64,000 nucleotides of DNA from contig NZ_CP071616.1 in assembly GCF_017357245.1 (NCBI RefSeq), forward strand, positions 1 through 64,000. The letters run 5' to 3'. The position numbers were made by a program, and so were the translations under genes. Positions 42,610 through 50,805 of the stretch are shown in pieces. Position 1 is the stretch's first letter. Each line of letters begins with the position of its first letter. Below the pieces are notes generated by a model. The model was given only the letters and a program-made list of their open reading frames with translations, was not told the DNA's origin and searched no databases. Source of the stretch: Rhizobium bangladeshense (lineage in GTDB: Bacteria; Pseudomonadota; Alphaproteobacteria; Rhizobiales; Rhizobiaceae).

Positions 42610-43848
42610 TTATCCCGCGAGAGGCGGCGCAGGCTTTTTGACGGGCAGCATGACCCCGAGCGCACGTATCATGAGCCCGGATATAAATATCTGGAACGCC
42701 GTGATGATGAGCCACAACCCGAAGACGGCCCAGTTGGTCTCGATGCCGATCTCAGGCAGCACGTATCCGTTCCCGACATAGGAATCGAAGAGCGGAACCG
42801 CCAGCAAGACGCCTGCCAGAACGGCGACAACAGATCCCCATATTGTTGCATTGTAGGGAAGGAGCCCCTCGAGGCGAGGCTGTACATGTCCCGAATAGTC
42901 AAAAATGACGCGACCGATGGCTGCTGAAACTAGCATTGATTGACCCAGGACGGCCAGAGCCATCGCGAACAGCATGGCATTCGACGAGAATCGTACGCCT
43001 GCTACGGACATAGGTCCGGCGAGCAGCGGCAACATCATGATCAAGCCGAGGGTGAGAAGCAGAAGGCCCGGCCAAATCAAAAAGAAATCGAACCCGTAGA
43101 CAAACATCGCCTGCAGATTGCGCCAGCCCGCGCGCCAGGGTTCCATCCAGCCTCGGCGCTTCATATGGCTGAGCCGGCCTTCCGGATCCTTCAGGAAATG
43201 AATCGGCACCTCGGTCGTCGCAAGCTCCATATGGACTGACTTCAGCACCATTTCAGACGCGTATTCCCAGCCTTGCGAGCGGAGATCCATGCGCAGCAGC
43301 GCATCGACGCTGATGCCGCGCATGCCACAATGGATATCGGAAAAGCGGCTGCCGAACATGCGATTGAGAATCCACGTCGTCAGCGGCGTGCCGAAATAGC
43401 GATGCAGCGGCGGCATCGCATTATCCTCGATCGAGCCCTTGAACCGCGAGCCCATGACGAATTCAGATCCCTTCCGGAAGGCCTCGATGAAGGGTGCTAT
43501 CTGGCGAAAATCATAGGTGCAGTCCGCATCGCCCATGATGATGAATTTGCCCCGGACGAAGGGAATGGCGTCGATATAGGCTCTGCCCAAGCCGCGCTTC
43601 GGCGTCCGCAACACGCGCGCGCCCCTCTCACGCGCGATTTCGGGGGTGCGATCGGTCGAACTGTCGACAATAAGGATTTCGACCGCTGCACCACTTGCAG
43701 CGATGCCTTGACGGCACCAATCGACGAAAGTTCCAATGGTCAACTCCTCGTTGAGTGAAGGGACGAGGATGGTTACCTCTGGGTCGGCGACGTCGTCGTC
43801 GGGGGTAAGGAGCGACAGTTCCGGATCGTGGATGTGGGGGAAACTCAT
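42610..43848 (-). CDS. Membrane-anchored family 2 glycosyltransferase (DPM1/GtrB-like)
   Basis: A 412-residue protein. Residues about 25-260 are a GT-A family 2 domain: VTILVPSLNEELTIGTFVDWC, IVDSSTDRTPEIARERGARVL, and the metal-binding DADCTYDF. A QGWEYASEMVLKSVHM segment resembles polyprenyl-phosphate hexose synthases. The C-terminal third has four hydrophobic helices. It probably transfers the activated sugar to a polyprenyl phosphate for use by the GT-C enzyme encoded next. Start ATG 43848 is chosen because the conserved domain follows closely; the frame is open upstream without support. Confidence 0.87.
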   Translation of the reverse strand: MSFPHIHDPELSLLTPDDDVADPEVTILVPSLNEELTIGTFVDWCRQGIAASGAAVEILIVDSSTDRTPEIARERGARVLRTPKRGLGRAYIDAIPFVRGKFIIMGDADCTYDFRQIAPFIEAFRKGSEFVMGSRFKGSIEDNAMPPLHRYFGTPLTTWILNRMFGSRFSDIHCGMRGISVDALLRMDLRSQGWEYASEMVLKSVHMELATTEVPIHFLKDPEGRLSHMKRRGWMEPWRAGWRNLQAMFVYGFDFFLIWPGLLLLTLGLIMMLPLLAGPMSVAGVRFSSNAMLFAMALAVLGQSMLVSAAIGRVIFDYSGHVQPRLEGLLPYNATIWGSVVAVLAGVLLAVPLFDSYVGNGYVLPEIGIETNWAVFGLWLIITAFQIFISGLMIRALGVMLPVKKPAPPLAG

Positions 43849-43864
43849 GCGCGTGATAAGGCTC

Positions 43865-44485
43865 TCAGGAAAGGCTGGGCGGGACGAGGCCGCAGGAAAA
43901 ATCCAATATGGCGTGGCAAATCGCCAGATGGGCAATTTCCACATAGCCATATTGATCGGAAGCGACGTAGAAATTCAGATCGCCGAGCGAGCGCAACGGG
44001 TTGCCAGGAGCGAAGCCGCTCAAGGTGATAACGGCACCGCCTTTTTCGCGGGCGGTGCGGACGGCCTTGGTGATGCTTTCCGATTTGCCTGAACTGCTGA
44101 TCGCAACCAGCAGATCGCCTTCATTCGCATGCATTTCGATCTGCTTTGCGAAGACGTTTTCATAACCGAGGTCATTAGAGAGGCAGGTCAGTGTCGCCCC
44201 GTCGTTCATCGCCATGGCGCGGAGTCCGCCATTCTTGGAGTAGTCCGTGGCCATATGGCTGGCAATGGCCGCGCTGCCGCCGTTACCGATGAAGATGATC
44301 TTCCGGCCGGCCTCATGGGTCGCACGGGCCAGTTGCATGGCCTCACTCATAGCAGTTGCATAATCCAGGTCTTTGCTACCCTGCCGCGACGCCGCTGCAT
44401 TCACAAGAACATGGCGTAGAAATGTGAAATAGCGATCGAGATCGCTGGCCGTCACGCCAAGCTCCGAAGTAGTGGTCTGTGACAT
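43865..44485 (-). CDS. gmhA: Phosphoheptose isomerase-like SIS protein
   Basis: A 206-residue sugar-isomerase (SIS) protein of the GmhA type. The key segments are GRKIIFIGNGGSAAIASHMATDYSKNGG (about 60-87), NDLGYENVFAKQIEMHANEGDLLVAISSSGKSESI (about 108-142) and the C-terminal EIAHLAICHAILD. GmhA converts sedoheptulose 7-phosphate into D-glycero-D-manno-heptose 7-phosphate. It is the first gene of the operon, so it likely commits carbon to the heptose pathway. The 212-bp region upstream (44486-44697) should hold the operon promoter; I see no clear operator in it. Confidence 0.88.
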   Translation of the reverse strand: MSQTTTSELGVTASDLDRYFTFLRHVLVNAAASRQGSKDLDYATAMSEAMQLARATHEAGRKIIFIGNGGSAAIASHMATDYSKNGGLRAMAMNDGATLTCLSNDLGYENVFAKQIEMHANEGDLLVAISSSGKSESITKAVRTAREKGGAVITLSGFAPGNPLRSLGDLNFYVASDQYGYVEIAHLAICHAILDFSCGLVPPSLS

Positions 44486-44697
44486 GCTGGTTCAGCCCCT
44501 GCGCCTTTGGAATTGGGGCGTCCTTAAAGGCTAAATTATACAAAGGCAAGTTGCCCGGCATCCCTTCGGACGGTTGTTGGCGGGTGTCACGGCTTTGCAA
44601 CTGCCGGTCTTCGTCAACCAGGCGGGCGAAATTCTCGTGACGAGGTCGGAGGTTGCTCCTTGCCTCCCGCGCCCGTCGCTCCGGGAAGCTTCGCCGG

Positions 44698-45054
44698 TCA
44701 GTTGCCGGCCGCTGCGATAATGCCGATTTCCACCGCGAATTCCGGTGCCGCAAGTCTTGCTTCGACCGTGGCGCGAGCCGGCGCATGGCCCGATGGCACC
44801 CAGGCGTCCCAGACGGCGTTCATCTCTTCGAAGCCGGACATATGCGCAAGCCAGATGGTCGCGCTCAGGATTCGTGTCGGATCGCTGCCGGCGCTTTCCA
44901 GAAGCCGGGTGATCCGCGCCAGGATGTTAGTCGTCTGTTCGCGGACGGACGAACCCGGCGCGTCGATGGCGACCTGACCCGCGAGGAAGACAAAGCCGCC
45001 GTAGATCACGGTCTGGCTCATCCGCTTTCCGATTTCGTAGCGCTCGATCTGCAT
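44698..45054 (-). CDS. RidA family protein
   Basis: A 118-residue RidA/YjgF/UK114 protein, which hydrolyses reactive enamine/imine intermediates. The N-terminus is RMSQTVIYGGFVFLAGQVAID and the C-terminal signature is ARATVEARLAAPEFAVEIGIIAAAG. I start it at ATG 45054 with GGAG seven bases upstream. It directly follows a broken permease gene and lies near a broken D-amino-acid dehydrogenase, partners expected in an intact amine/D-amino-acid operon, so this may be the only surviving gene of it. Confidence 0.88.
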   Translation of the reverse strand: MQIERYEIGKRMSQTVIYGGFVFLAGQVAIDAPGSSVREQTTNILARITRLLESAGSDPTRILSATIWLAHMSGFEEMNAVWDAWVPSGHAPARATVEARLAAPEFAVEIGIIAAAGN

Positions 45055-45069
45055 GCTCAAACTCCCCGA

Positions 45070-45508
45070 CTAATCTCGATGGGCAATCTTCTGGCGTTCG
45101 GCGCGTCGCTGCAGCCATTCGGCGACGGCATAGTAGATGCCGACTGCCGAAACGATAACCGGCACGATCATCGGCAAAATCAGAATGGCGGTCAGCGTTG
45201 CGCGTGCCGGGCATGAGGGTCGGCTGAGGCCGATCGCGGCTTAGTGCGCCGAGGAGGGTCGACAGGAGAGTGGCAAAGACGGCGACGATGATGCTGTTCT
45301 TCAGCGCCAGCTGCCAGACATTGGAATCGAAGAATTCGCGGTACCATCTGAGCGACAGGCCGGGCATGGGGTAGGTGAAGAATGGCTCGGCGTTGAAGGA
45401 GAGCGGCACGATTGCGACGATCGGCGCGATCAGGAACAGGATCACCAGGCCGCCGGCCAGCCACAGGAGGATCGAAAATAGGCGCGGGAAAGAAAGGAAG
45501 TTGGTCAT
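45070..45508 (-). pseudogene. Broken PotC-type ABC permease
   Basis: The N-terminal half is intact (FPRLFSILLWLAGGLVILFLIAPIVAIVPLSFN, then LKNSIIVAVFATLLSTLLGAL). A one-base shift follows near 45240. The next frame reads AAIGLSRPSCPARATLTAILILPMIVPVIVSAVGIYYAVAEW and ends QRRAERQKIAHRD. The segment after VGIYYA, normally about 130 residues with three helices and the EAA loop, is missing, so there is also an internal deletion. It starts at a TGATG overlap with the remnant upstream. Confidence 0.82.
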
Positions 45509-45603
45509 CAGCCGATCCTCAGCCTGTCGATGCCGATGATGCGATTATAGACGGCGTAGAGGATCAGCACCGCAACCAGCAGGATCGTGCTCAAAGCTGC
45601 CGC
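45508..45603 (-). pseudogene. C-terminal remnant of a PotB-type ABC permease
   Basis: Only the last 31 residues remain (ALSTILLVAVLILYAVYNRIIGIDRLRIG), ending in a stop that overlaps the start of the next broken permease. The upstream part has been deleted up to about 45603, where an unrelated gene fragment on the other strand begins. Confidence 0.7.
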
Positions 45604-45606
45604 GGG

Positions 45607-45912
45607 GTCGAGCTTGGCGGCCTTGCCGCTCCGCTGAACACGAAGCGGACTGCAATGATACGCGAAGGCGTGAAAAAACTGCTGCCGAGGGCTGGAGACG
45701 GCGACGACGAATGGCTCGGTTTTCGTCCCTCCATGCCGGATTCGCTTCCCGTTATCGGCGCTTCCCGCCGCCTGCCCCGCATTACCTATGCCTTCGGCCA
45801 CGGCCATCTCGGTCTGACGCTGTCTGCGTTGACAGGCTACCTCGTTTCGCAGCTTGTGGCGGGACAACGCCCCATCATCGACCTGACGCCGCTGCGTCCC
45901 GGCCGGTTCTGA
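45607..45912 (+). pseudogene. C-terminal fragment of a DadA-like FAD oxidoreductase
   Basis: About 101 residues from VELGGLAAPLNTKR to a normal end. DEWLGFRPSMPDSLPVIGAS and YAFGHGHLGLTLSALTG are hallmark C-terminal motifs of D-amino-acid dehydrogenase/glycine-oxidase-like enzymes. The first three-quarters of the gene is gone; the frame simply starts at the junction with the permease remnant on the opposite strand. No start codon or ribosome site is present. Confidence 0.82.
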
Positions 45913-46004
45913 GTGAGTCACGGGGCCAACAAGACAGTGCTCGAAACTTGATTGTAAGGAAAAAATCCATTACTTTTATCTTGATTTGAGATAGGAGATT
46001 TTCC

Positions 46005-46256
46005 ATGCCTTCCCTTGCGGTGACAATGAAAGGGCAAATCACGCTGAGACGGGATTTACTGACGCATCTTGGTGTCAAGCCCGGGGATCGAATTGAATTC
46101 GACAAGCTTCCGGGCGGTGAGCTGAGGGTAAAGGCTGCTCGTCCGGCGGGGACGATCGATAATTTCATCGGCCGGCATGCCGGCAGGACGAAAAAGCCGT
46201 TGACGATTGAAGAGATGAACGAAATCGCCGCCTCAGGCTGGGCCGGCGAGGAATGA
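46005..46256 (+). CDS. vapB: AbrB/MazE-type antitoxin of a VapBC pair
   Basis: An 83-residue antitoxin with an N-terminal swapped-hairpin DNA-binding domain: SLAVTMKGQITLRRDLLTHLGVKPGDRIEF. The C-terminal tail (KKPLTIEEMNEIAASGWAG) would wrap the toxin. AGGAG lies 8 bases before the ATG. An imperfect inverted repeat (GTAAGGA, then TCCATTAC; 45954-45973) 32 bp upstream could be its operator. The stop overlaps the toxin start (ATGA), as in most type II modules. Confidence 0.9.
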   Translation: MPSLAVTMKGQITLRRDLLTHLGVKPGDRIEFDKLPGGELRVKAARPAGTIDNFIGRHAGRTKKPLTIEEMNEIAASGWAGEE

Positions 46257-46651
46257 AGGTCTCGGTCGATACCAATATTCTTGCGCGGGCAGTCCTGCAG
46301 GATGATGCGGAGCAGGGGGAGGCTGCGGCAAAGCTTCTCAGACAGGCATCGCTGGTCGCGGTTTCTCTAACGAGCCTCTGCGAGCTAGTCTGGATACTGC
46401 GTCGAGGAGCCAAGCTATCGAAGGAAGATGTTGCACAGACAATTCAAGATCTGCTCAATGCCGGCAATGTGGCAATGAACCGCCCCGCGGTTGAAGCAGG
46501 ACTGGCGGTGCTGGAAGCGGGCGGCGATTTCGCCGACGGCGTGATTGCCCATGAGGGAGCATGGCTTGGCGGCGAAAGTTTCGTGTCTTTCGACAAACAG
46601 GCGGTCGAACTGGTAATCCGCCAAGGCCAGCCCGCCCGTCTTCTCGCCTGA
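46253..46651 (+). CDS. vapC: PIN-domain ribonuclease toxin (VapC family)
   Basis: A 132-residue PIN-domain nuclease that would cleave RNA when free of antitoxin. The acidic residues expected in the active site are visible: D in KVSVDTNILARA (about 6), E in SLCELVWIL (about 44), D in GGDFADGVIAHEG (about 93) and D in VSFDKQAVEL (about 115). It is full length and apparently intact. It sits beside a deleted ABC/dadA region, so it may be a survivor of a recombination or transfer event. Confidence 0.9.
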   Translation: MKVSVDTNILARAVLQDDAEQGEAAAKLLRQASLVAVSLTSLCELVWILRRGAKLSKEDVAQTIQDLLNAGNVAMNRPAVEAGLAVLEAGGDFADGVIAHEGAWLGGESFVSFDKQAVELVIRQGQPARLLA

Positions 46652-46733
46652 CATCGGCTGGCACGAGCGGGCGGAAAGAAGCACAAGATTTTGGTCCCGC
46701 GCAATCGGTTCGATATCGCGGCATGCGCACTCC

Positions 46734-47711
46734 TCAAAACCGGTGCTCCGCTCCCTCGACCGGATTTGCCCAGACCGTCATGCCGGGCGCAAACGGCGTC
46801 TCGCCTTCGGCGCGCACGACCATCTCGCCGAGTTCGGTAACGTCGAGATAGAGGATCGCATCGGCGCCGAGCCGCTCCACATGCCGAATCCTGCCCTGCC
46901 ACCGGCCGGTGCCTTGCGAAAGCCTGATATGTTCCGGCCGGATCCCGTAGGTCGTGCAGTTCATTCGCCGTGCCGTCTCGCCGCCATAGAGGTTCATCCT
47001 CGGGCTGCCGATGAAGCCGGCGACGAAGGGCGTGGCGGGATTGCGGTAGAGCTCCATCGGGCTGCCGACCTGCTCGACGGTGCCGCCGTTCAAAACGACG
47101 ATCTTGTCGGCCATCGTCATGGCTTCGACCTGGTCGTGGGTGACATAGATCATCGTCGATTTCAGCCGGGCGTGGAGCTCCGAAATCTCAAGGCGCATCT
47201 GGGCTCTGAGCGAAGCGTCCAGGTTGGAGAGCGGCTCGTCGAACAGGAAGACCTTGGGATCGCGCACGATCGCCCGGCCGATGGCGACGCGCTGCCGCTG
47301 GCCGCCGGAGAGCGCTTTCGGCTTGCGCTGCAGGAGGTGGCTGAGCTGCAGCGTTTCGGCAGTCGCCGCCACTTTGGCGGCGATCTCGGCCTTCGGGCGG
47401 CCGGCGAGCGAAAGCCCGAAGCCGATATTCTCGGCAACCGTCATATGCGGGTAGAGCGCGTAGCTCTGGAACACCATGGCGATGCCCCGCTCGGAAGGTT
47501 CGGCATAGGTCACGTCCTTGCCGCTGATGGTCAGCCTACCCGAAGTCGTCTCTTCGAGGCCGGCGATGATGCGCAGCAGCGTCGACTTTCCGCATCCCGA
47601 AGGGCCGACGAATACGACGAATTCGCCGGAGGCAACTTCAAGATCGACCCCTCTGATGACCTCGAGCGCGCCGAAGCTCTTGCGAACCTGTTTGAGAGTG
47701 AGCTCAGCCAT
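46734..47711 (-). CDS. Sugar ABC transporter ATP-binding protein (UgpC/MsmK type)
   Basis: A 325-residue ATPase of the CUT1 carbohydrate importers. Walker A is [12 protein letters not shown] (about 37-48), signature LSGGQRQRVAIGRAI, Walker B VFLFDEPLSNLD, and the H-loop is in VTHDQVEAM; a TOBE/regulatory region follows 235. It is last in a minus-strand operon with two permeases, a receptor and a rhamnosidase, and so energises uptake of the sugar released by that enzyme. Confidence 0.94.
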   Translation of the reverse strand: MAELTLKQVRKSFGALEVIRGVDLEVASGEFVVFVGPSGCGKSTLLRIIAGLEETTSGRLTISGKDVTYAEPSERGIAMVFQSYALYPHMTVAENIGFGLSLAGRPKAEIAAKVAATAETLQLSHLLQRKPKALSGGQRQRVAIGRAIVRDPKVFLFDEPLSNLDASLRAQMRLEISELHARLKSTMIYVTHDQVEAMTMADKIVVLNGGTVEQVGSPMELYRNPATPFVAGFIGSPRMNLYGGETARRMNCTTYGIRPEHIRLSQGTGRWQGRIRHVERLGADAILYLDVTELGEMVVRAEGETPFAPGMTVWANPVEGAEHRF

Positions 47712-47715
47712 TCTG

Positions 47716-48543
47716 CTACCCTTTTACTCCGCCCGCCGTCATGCCCGCGACGATCTGGCGGTTGAAGAAAATGAAGACGATCAGCGGCGGGATCGTCACG
47801 AGGAGGATGTTCATGAAGAGCAGATTGTACTGGCTCGAATACATGCTCTGGAAATTATAGAGCGTCAGCTGCACCGTGACGTTCTCCTTGCCGGGAAGGT
47901 AGTAGAGCGGATTGGTGAAGTCGTTGAAGATCGCGATCGACTGGACGACGATATTGGTCACGGTCACCGGCTTCAGAAGCGGCAGCACCACCCGGAAGAA
48001 GATCTGACGCGGCTTGGCGCCGTCGATCAGCGCCGCCTCGTCGAGATCGCGCGGGATGGTCGAGATGAACGAGCGGTAGAGCAGGATCGAAAAGGAAAGA
48101 TTATAGGCGACCTGGATCAGGATCATCCCGGTCATGGTCTTGAAGAGGCCGATGTCCTGCAGGAGGCCGATAGTGGGAACAACGGCCGGCGGCATCATCA
48201 GCCCCATGAACAGTGCAACGAAGGCCACACGGTTCCAGGCCGTATTGCGGCGCTGCATGACATATCCGACCATTGCCGACAGGAGGATCAGGATCGTGAC
48301 GGAAACGACCGTGATCAGCGTCGAATTGAAATAGGCGAGCACGAGCTGATAGTCGCGCGCCTTGAAAACGGCGACGAGATTATCCCAGAACAGCCAGTGC
48401 TCCGGGAGTTCGAAGTCGAGGCGGGAGGCTTCCGATTTGGATTTGACCGCCTGGAGAGCGACGAAGACGAAAGGCATGACGAAGATGACTGCCGCGACGG
48501 CAAGGGCTATCGCGCCCGTTACATAGGGTCGGACGCTTCTCAT
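47716..48543 (-). CDS. Sugar ABC transporter permease (MalG type)
   Basis: A CUT1 permease of 275 residues with six predicted helices. The EAA loop is DEAALIDGAKPRQIFFRVVLPLLKPVTV. Start ATG 48543 overlaps the upstream permease stop (ATGA); the frame is open 27 bases further, but those bases lie inside the other gene. It pairs with the permease upstream. Confidence 0.92.
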   Translation of the reverse strand: MRSVRPYVTGAIALAVAAVIFVMPFVFVALQAVKSKSEASRLDFELPEHWLFWDNLVAVFKARDYQLVLAYFNSTLITVVSVTILILLSAMVGYVMQRRNTAWNRVAFVALFMGLMMPPAVVPTIGLLQDIGLFKTMTGMILIQVAYNLSFSILLYRSFISTIPRDLDEAALIDGAKPRQIFFRVVLPLLKPVTVTNIVVQSIAIFNDFTNPLYYLPGKENVTVQLTLYNFQSMYSSQYNLLFMNILLVTIPPLIVFIFFNRQIVAGMTAGGVKG

Positions 48544-49418
48544 TCCTCGACCTCGCGCCGGTTGAACCATAGGGTGAATGGCAGAATGATTACGGCAATC
48601 AGCCCGAACAGAATGACGTTTCCGGCCGTCGACAGGCCATAAAAACCAGCCTGGTACTGCTTATAGATGACCGAGGCGATCACATCGGAGGAGAAGCCAG
48701 GCCCACCGCGCGTCATAGCCCATATGAGATCGAAGGAACGCAGCCCGCCGATCAGCGACAATGTCACGACGATGACGGTGGCCGGGCGCACGAGCGGCAG
48801 GGTGATCCGGAAGAATTGCTGGAGCCGCGTGGCGCCATCGATCCTGGCGGCCTCGTAATAGTCGGGACTGATCGCAGCCAGACCGGCAATGAAGATCAGG
48901 GTGGCAAGGCCGACACCCTTCCAGACGTCGACCAAGGCGACGGAGAAAAGCGCGAGCGCCGGGTTGGTCAGCCATCCCGGCCCCGGGATGCCGAGCGTTT
49001 CGAGCGTGACATTGATGATGCCCTTCGTCGGATGCATCATCACCGCGAAGGTAATGCCGATGCCGATCGTCGAGACCAGGACCGGGAAGAAGACCAGCGT
49101 TCTTAAGAAGCCGCGGGCGAAGATATTCCCGGTCAGGAGCACGGCCAGCAGCAGCCCGCAGACCGTCTTGAGCCCGGACGTCGTCACGGCATAGATCAGA
49201 GTATTGATTAGTCCCTTTATCAGGAACGGCTCGGAGAAGAACTGCTGAAAGTTTTCGAGCCCAATGAATTGCGCCGTCGAAAGATCCCAGCGCGTCAGGC
49301 TGAACCAGAGAGAAGAGACCGTAGGAACCAGAAACAGCACGCCGTATACGATGGCAGCCGGAATGAAAAACCACAGCGGGTAGGGCGATTTGCGCGAGCG
49401 GGGGCGTGTCTCGATCAT
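48540..49418 (-). CDS. Sugar ABC transporter permease (MalF type)
   Basis: A CUT1 permease of 292 residues. Six hydrophobic segments are visible, beginning PLWFFIPAAIVYGVLFLVPTV, with the EAA loop YYEAARIDGATRLQQFFRITLPLVRPATV. It precedes the second permease with an ATGA overlap. A hairpin in the 66-bp gap after the receptor gene may reduce its expression relative to the receptor. Confidence 0.92.
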   Translation of the reverse strand: MIETRPRSRKSPYPLWFFIPAAIVYGVLFLVPTVSSLWFSLTRWDLSTAQFIGLENFQQFFSEPFLIKGLINTLIYAVTTSGLKTVCGLLLAVLLTGNIFARGFLRTLVFFPVLVSTIGIGITFAVMMHPTKGIINVTLETLGIPGPGWLTNPALALFSVALVDVWKGVGLATLIFIAGLAAISPDYYEAARIDGATRLQQFFRITLPLVRPATVIVVTLSLIGGLRSFDLIWAMTRGGPGFSSDVIASVIYKQYQAGFYGLSTAGNVILFGLIAVIILPFTLWFNRREVEE

Positions 49419-49441
49419 GACTACCTCTTCGAGCGGGAGGA

Positions 49442-49465
49442 ACCTCGCTCCATCAGGAGCGAGGT
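49442..49465 (-). terminator. Intercistronic hairpin after the sugar-binding-protein gene
   Basis: ACCTCGCTCC and GGAGCGAGGT form a perfect 10-bp stem with an ATCA loop, 20 bp after the receptor stop in the reading direction. There is no T run, so a stabilising or partial-termination role is likely. Confidence 0.55.
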
Positions 49466-49484
49466 CGGGTGGCCCGCAGGGCCG

Positions 49485-50768
49485 CTACCAATTGGGCAGG
49501 CCGAGCTGCTTGGCCTGTTTGCGCACATCGTCATCATAGAGTTTCGCCGCGTCGGCGGGCTGGCGGATGCCCGAGCCGACTTCGACGGTGATCTGTTCGA
49601 GTGACGGCCCCTTGACTGGCGATACGAATTCCAGCGCCGGCGTCGTCTTGCCCTCGGTCTCGAAGTAAGGGAGCATGTCCTTGACGACAGGAGGCACATC
49701 GGCGGGCAGATCGCAGCCATCGACAAGCGAAGGCCCCTGAACGGTGTTGGTGTCGACCATGATCTTGCAGCCCTCGACGCCTCCGGCGAAATCCACGAAC
49801 TTCTTCGCTTCTTCGATATGCTGGCTGGCAGCGGGAATGTAGAGCGCGGGCGGCATCCACACCGTCAGGCCATTGACCGCGGCATCGTCGCTCGGCTGGG
49901 CAAAGAAACCGACATCGCCGAGGTTTTCGGGATAATTCTGTTTCAACACGCCGACTGCGAAGGTCAGCATCGGATAGTGCGCCGCCTCGCCGGTCGCGAC
50001 CATTCTCAACCCGTCGTCATAACTTGCCGCGCCGAAGTCCTCGTTCATCAGGCCGGCATCGTGAACATCCTTCAACCGCTCGAAACCTTTCATGGCCGCC
50101 GGCGTCTCGGCATATTTCGCCTTGTTGGCGGTATAGTCGGAGGCGAAGTTCGGCACTGCGGCATGCAGATTATAATAGTCGGCCAGCACGAAGAGTTGCG
50201 AGGTCCAGGTGTCGCGATAGGTTTGTGCGACGGCGACTTTGCCCGCAGCCTTGACCTTTTCATTGTTCGCCATGAACTCCGCCCATGTTTTCGGGACGGA
50301 GAGGCCGAGGTCCTGGTAGATCTTTCTGTTATAGAGGATCCCGCCCGCCATCGCCGTGCCGAAGGGAACGCCGTAAAGCTTATCTTCGGCGCGGACGACG
50401 GATTTGAAACCTTCATTCACCTTTGCCTGAGACGAAAGGCTGCTGAGGTCCACGAGCGTCTGAGCAGGCTTCAGCGCCTGCAGCAGCGAGCCGGAATTAT
50501 AGAGGAACACGTCTGGCATCTCACCCGTCGCCAGACGCGTCTTGACGATATTGTCGCCTTCGCCGCCGCCCGGCCGCTGTTCGATTTCGATGGTCACGTC
50601 GGGCGCCTTGGCCTGGTAAGCAGCAACCAGTGCCTCGGCGGCCGCGACAGTATCGGGACTGTTGTCGATCAGGAATGACAGCGTGGTTTCCGCATGCGAC
50701 GGGTTAGCCGCTGCCAGCGCAACAAGCGTGGACGCGCCCGCGAGAATGAGCCTTATCCGATGTGTCAT
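49485..50768 (-). CDS. Sugar ABC transporter substrate-binding protein
   Basis: A 427-residue SBP_bac_1-type receptor with a signal peptide (MTHRIRLILAGASTLVALAAANPSHA). The mature part begins ETTLSFLIDNSPDTVAAAEALVAAYQAKAPDVTI, typical of CUT1 receptors, with FGAASYDDGLRMVATGEAAHYPML in the middle. I start it at ATG 50768, where the signal begins. It lies directly downstream of the rhamnosidase gene, so rhamnose or a rhamnosyl oligosaccharide is the expected ligand. Confidence 0.92.
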   Translation of the reverse strand: MTHRIRLILAGASTLVALAAANPSHAETTLSFLIDNSPDTVAAAEALVAAYQAKAPDVTIEIEQRPGGGEGDNIVKTRLATGEMPDVFLYNSGSLLQALKPAQTLVDLSSLSSQAKVNEGFKSVVRAEDKLYGVPFGTAMAGGILYNRKIYQDLGLSVPKTWAEFMANNEKVKAAGKVAVAQTYRDTWTSQLFVLADYYNLHAAVPNFASDYTANKAKYAETPAAMKGFERLKDVHDAGLMNEDFGAASYDDGLRMVATGEAAHYPMLTFAVGVLKQNYPENLGDVGFFAQPSDDAAVNGLTVWMPPALYIPAASQHIEEAKKFVDFAGGVEGCKIMVDTNTVQGPSLVDGCDLPADVPPVVKDMLPYFETEGKTTPALEFVSPVKGPSLEQITVEVGSGIRQPADAAKLYDDDVRKQAKQLGLPNW

Positions 50769-50805
50769 GACGTTCCTCCTCTGAACGGTGTGACCTATAT
50801 GCTCC

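Noticed and set aside
44486..44697. A short gene between the heptose operon and RidA
   Set aside because: No frame with a ribosome site or plausible composition; best seen as promoter and 3' region.
47518..48642. Open frame of 374 codons on the plus strand
   Set aside because: Very rich in D, E, R and H, without fold signatures, and opposite two clear sugar-transport genes.
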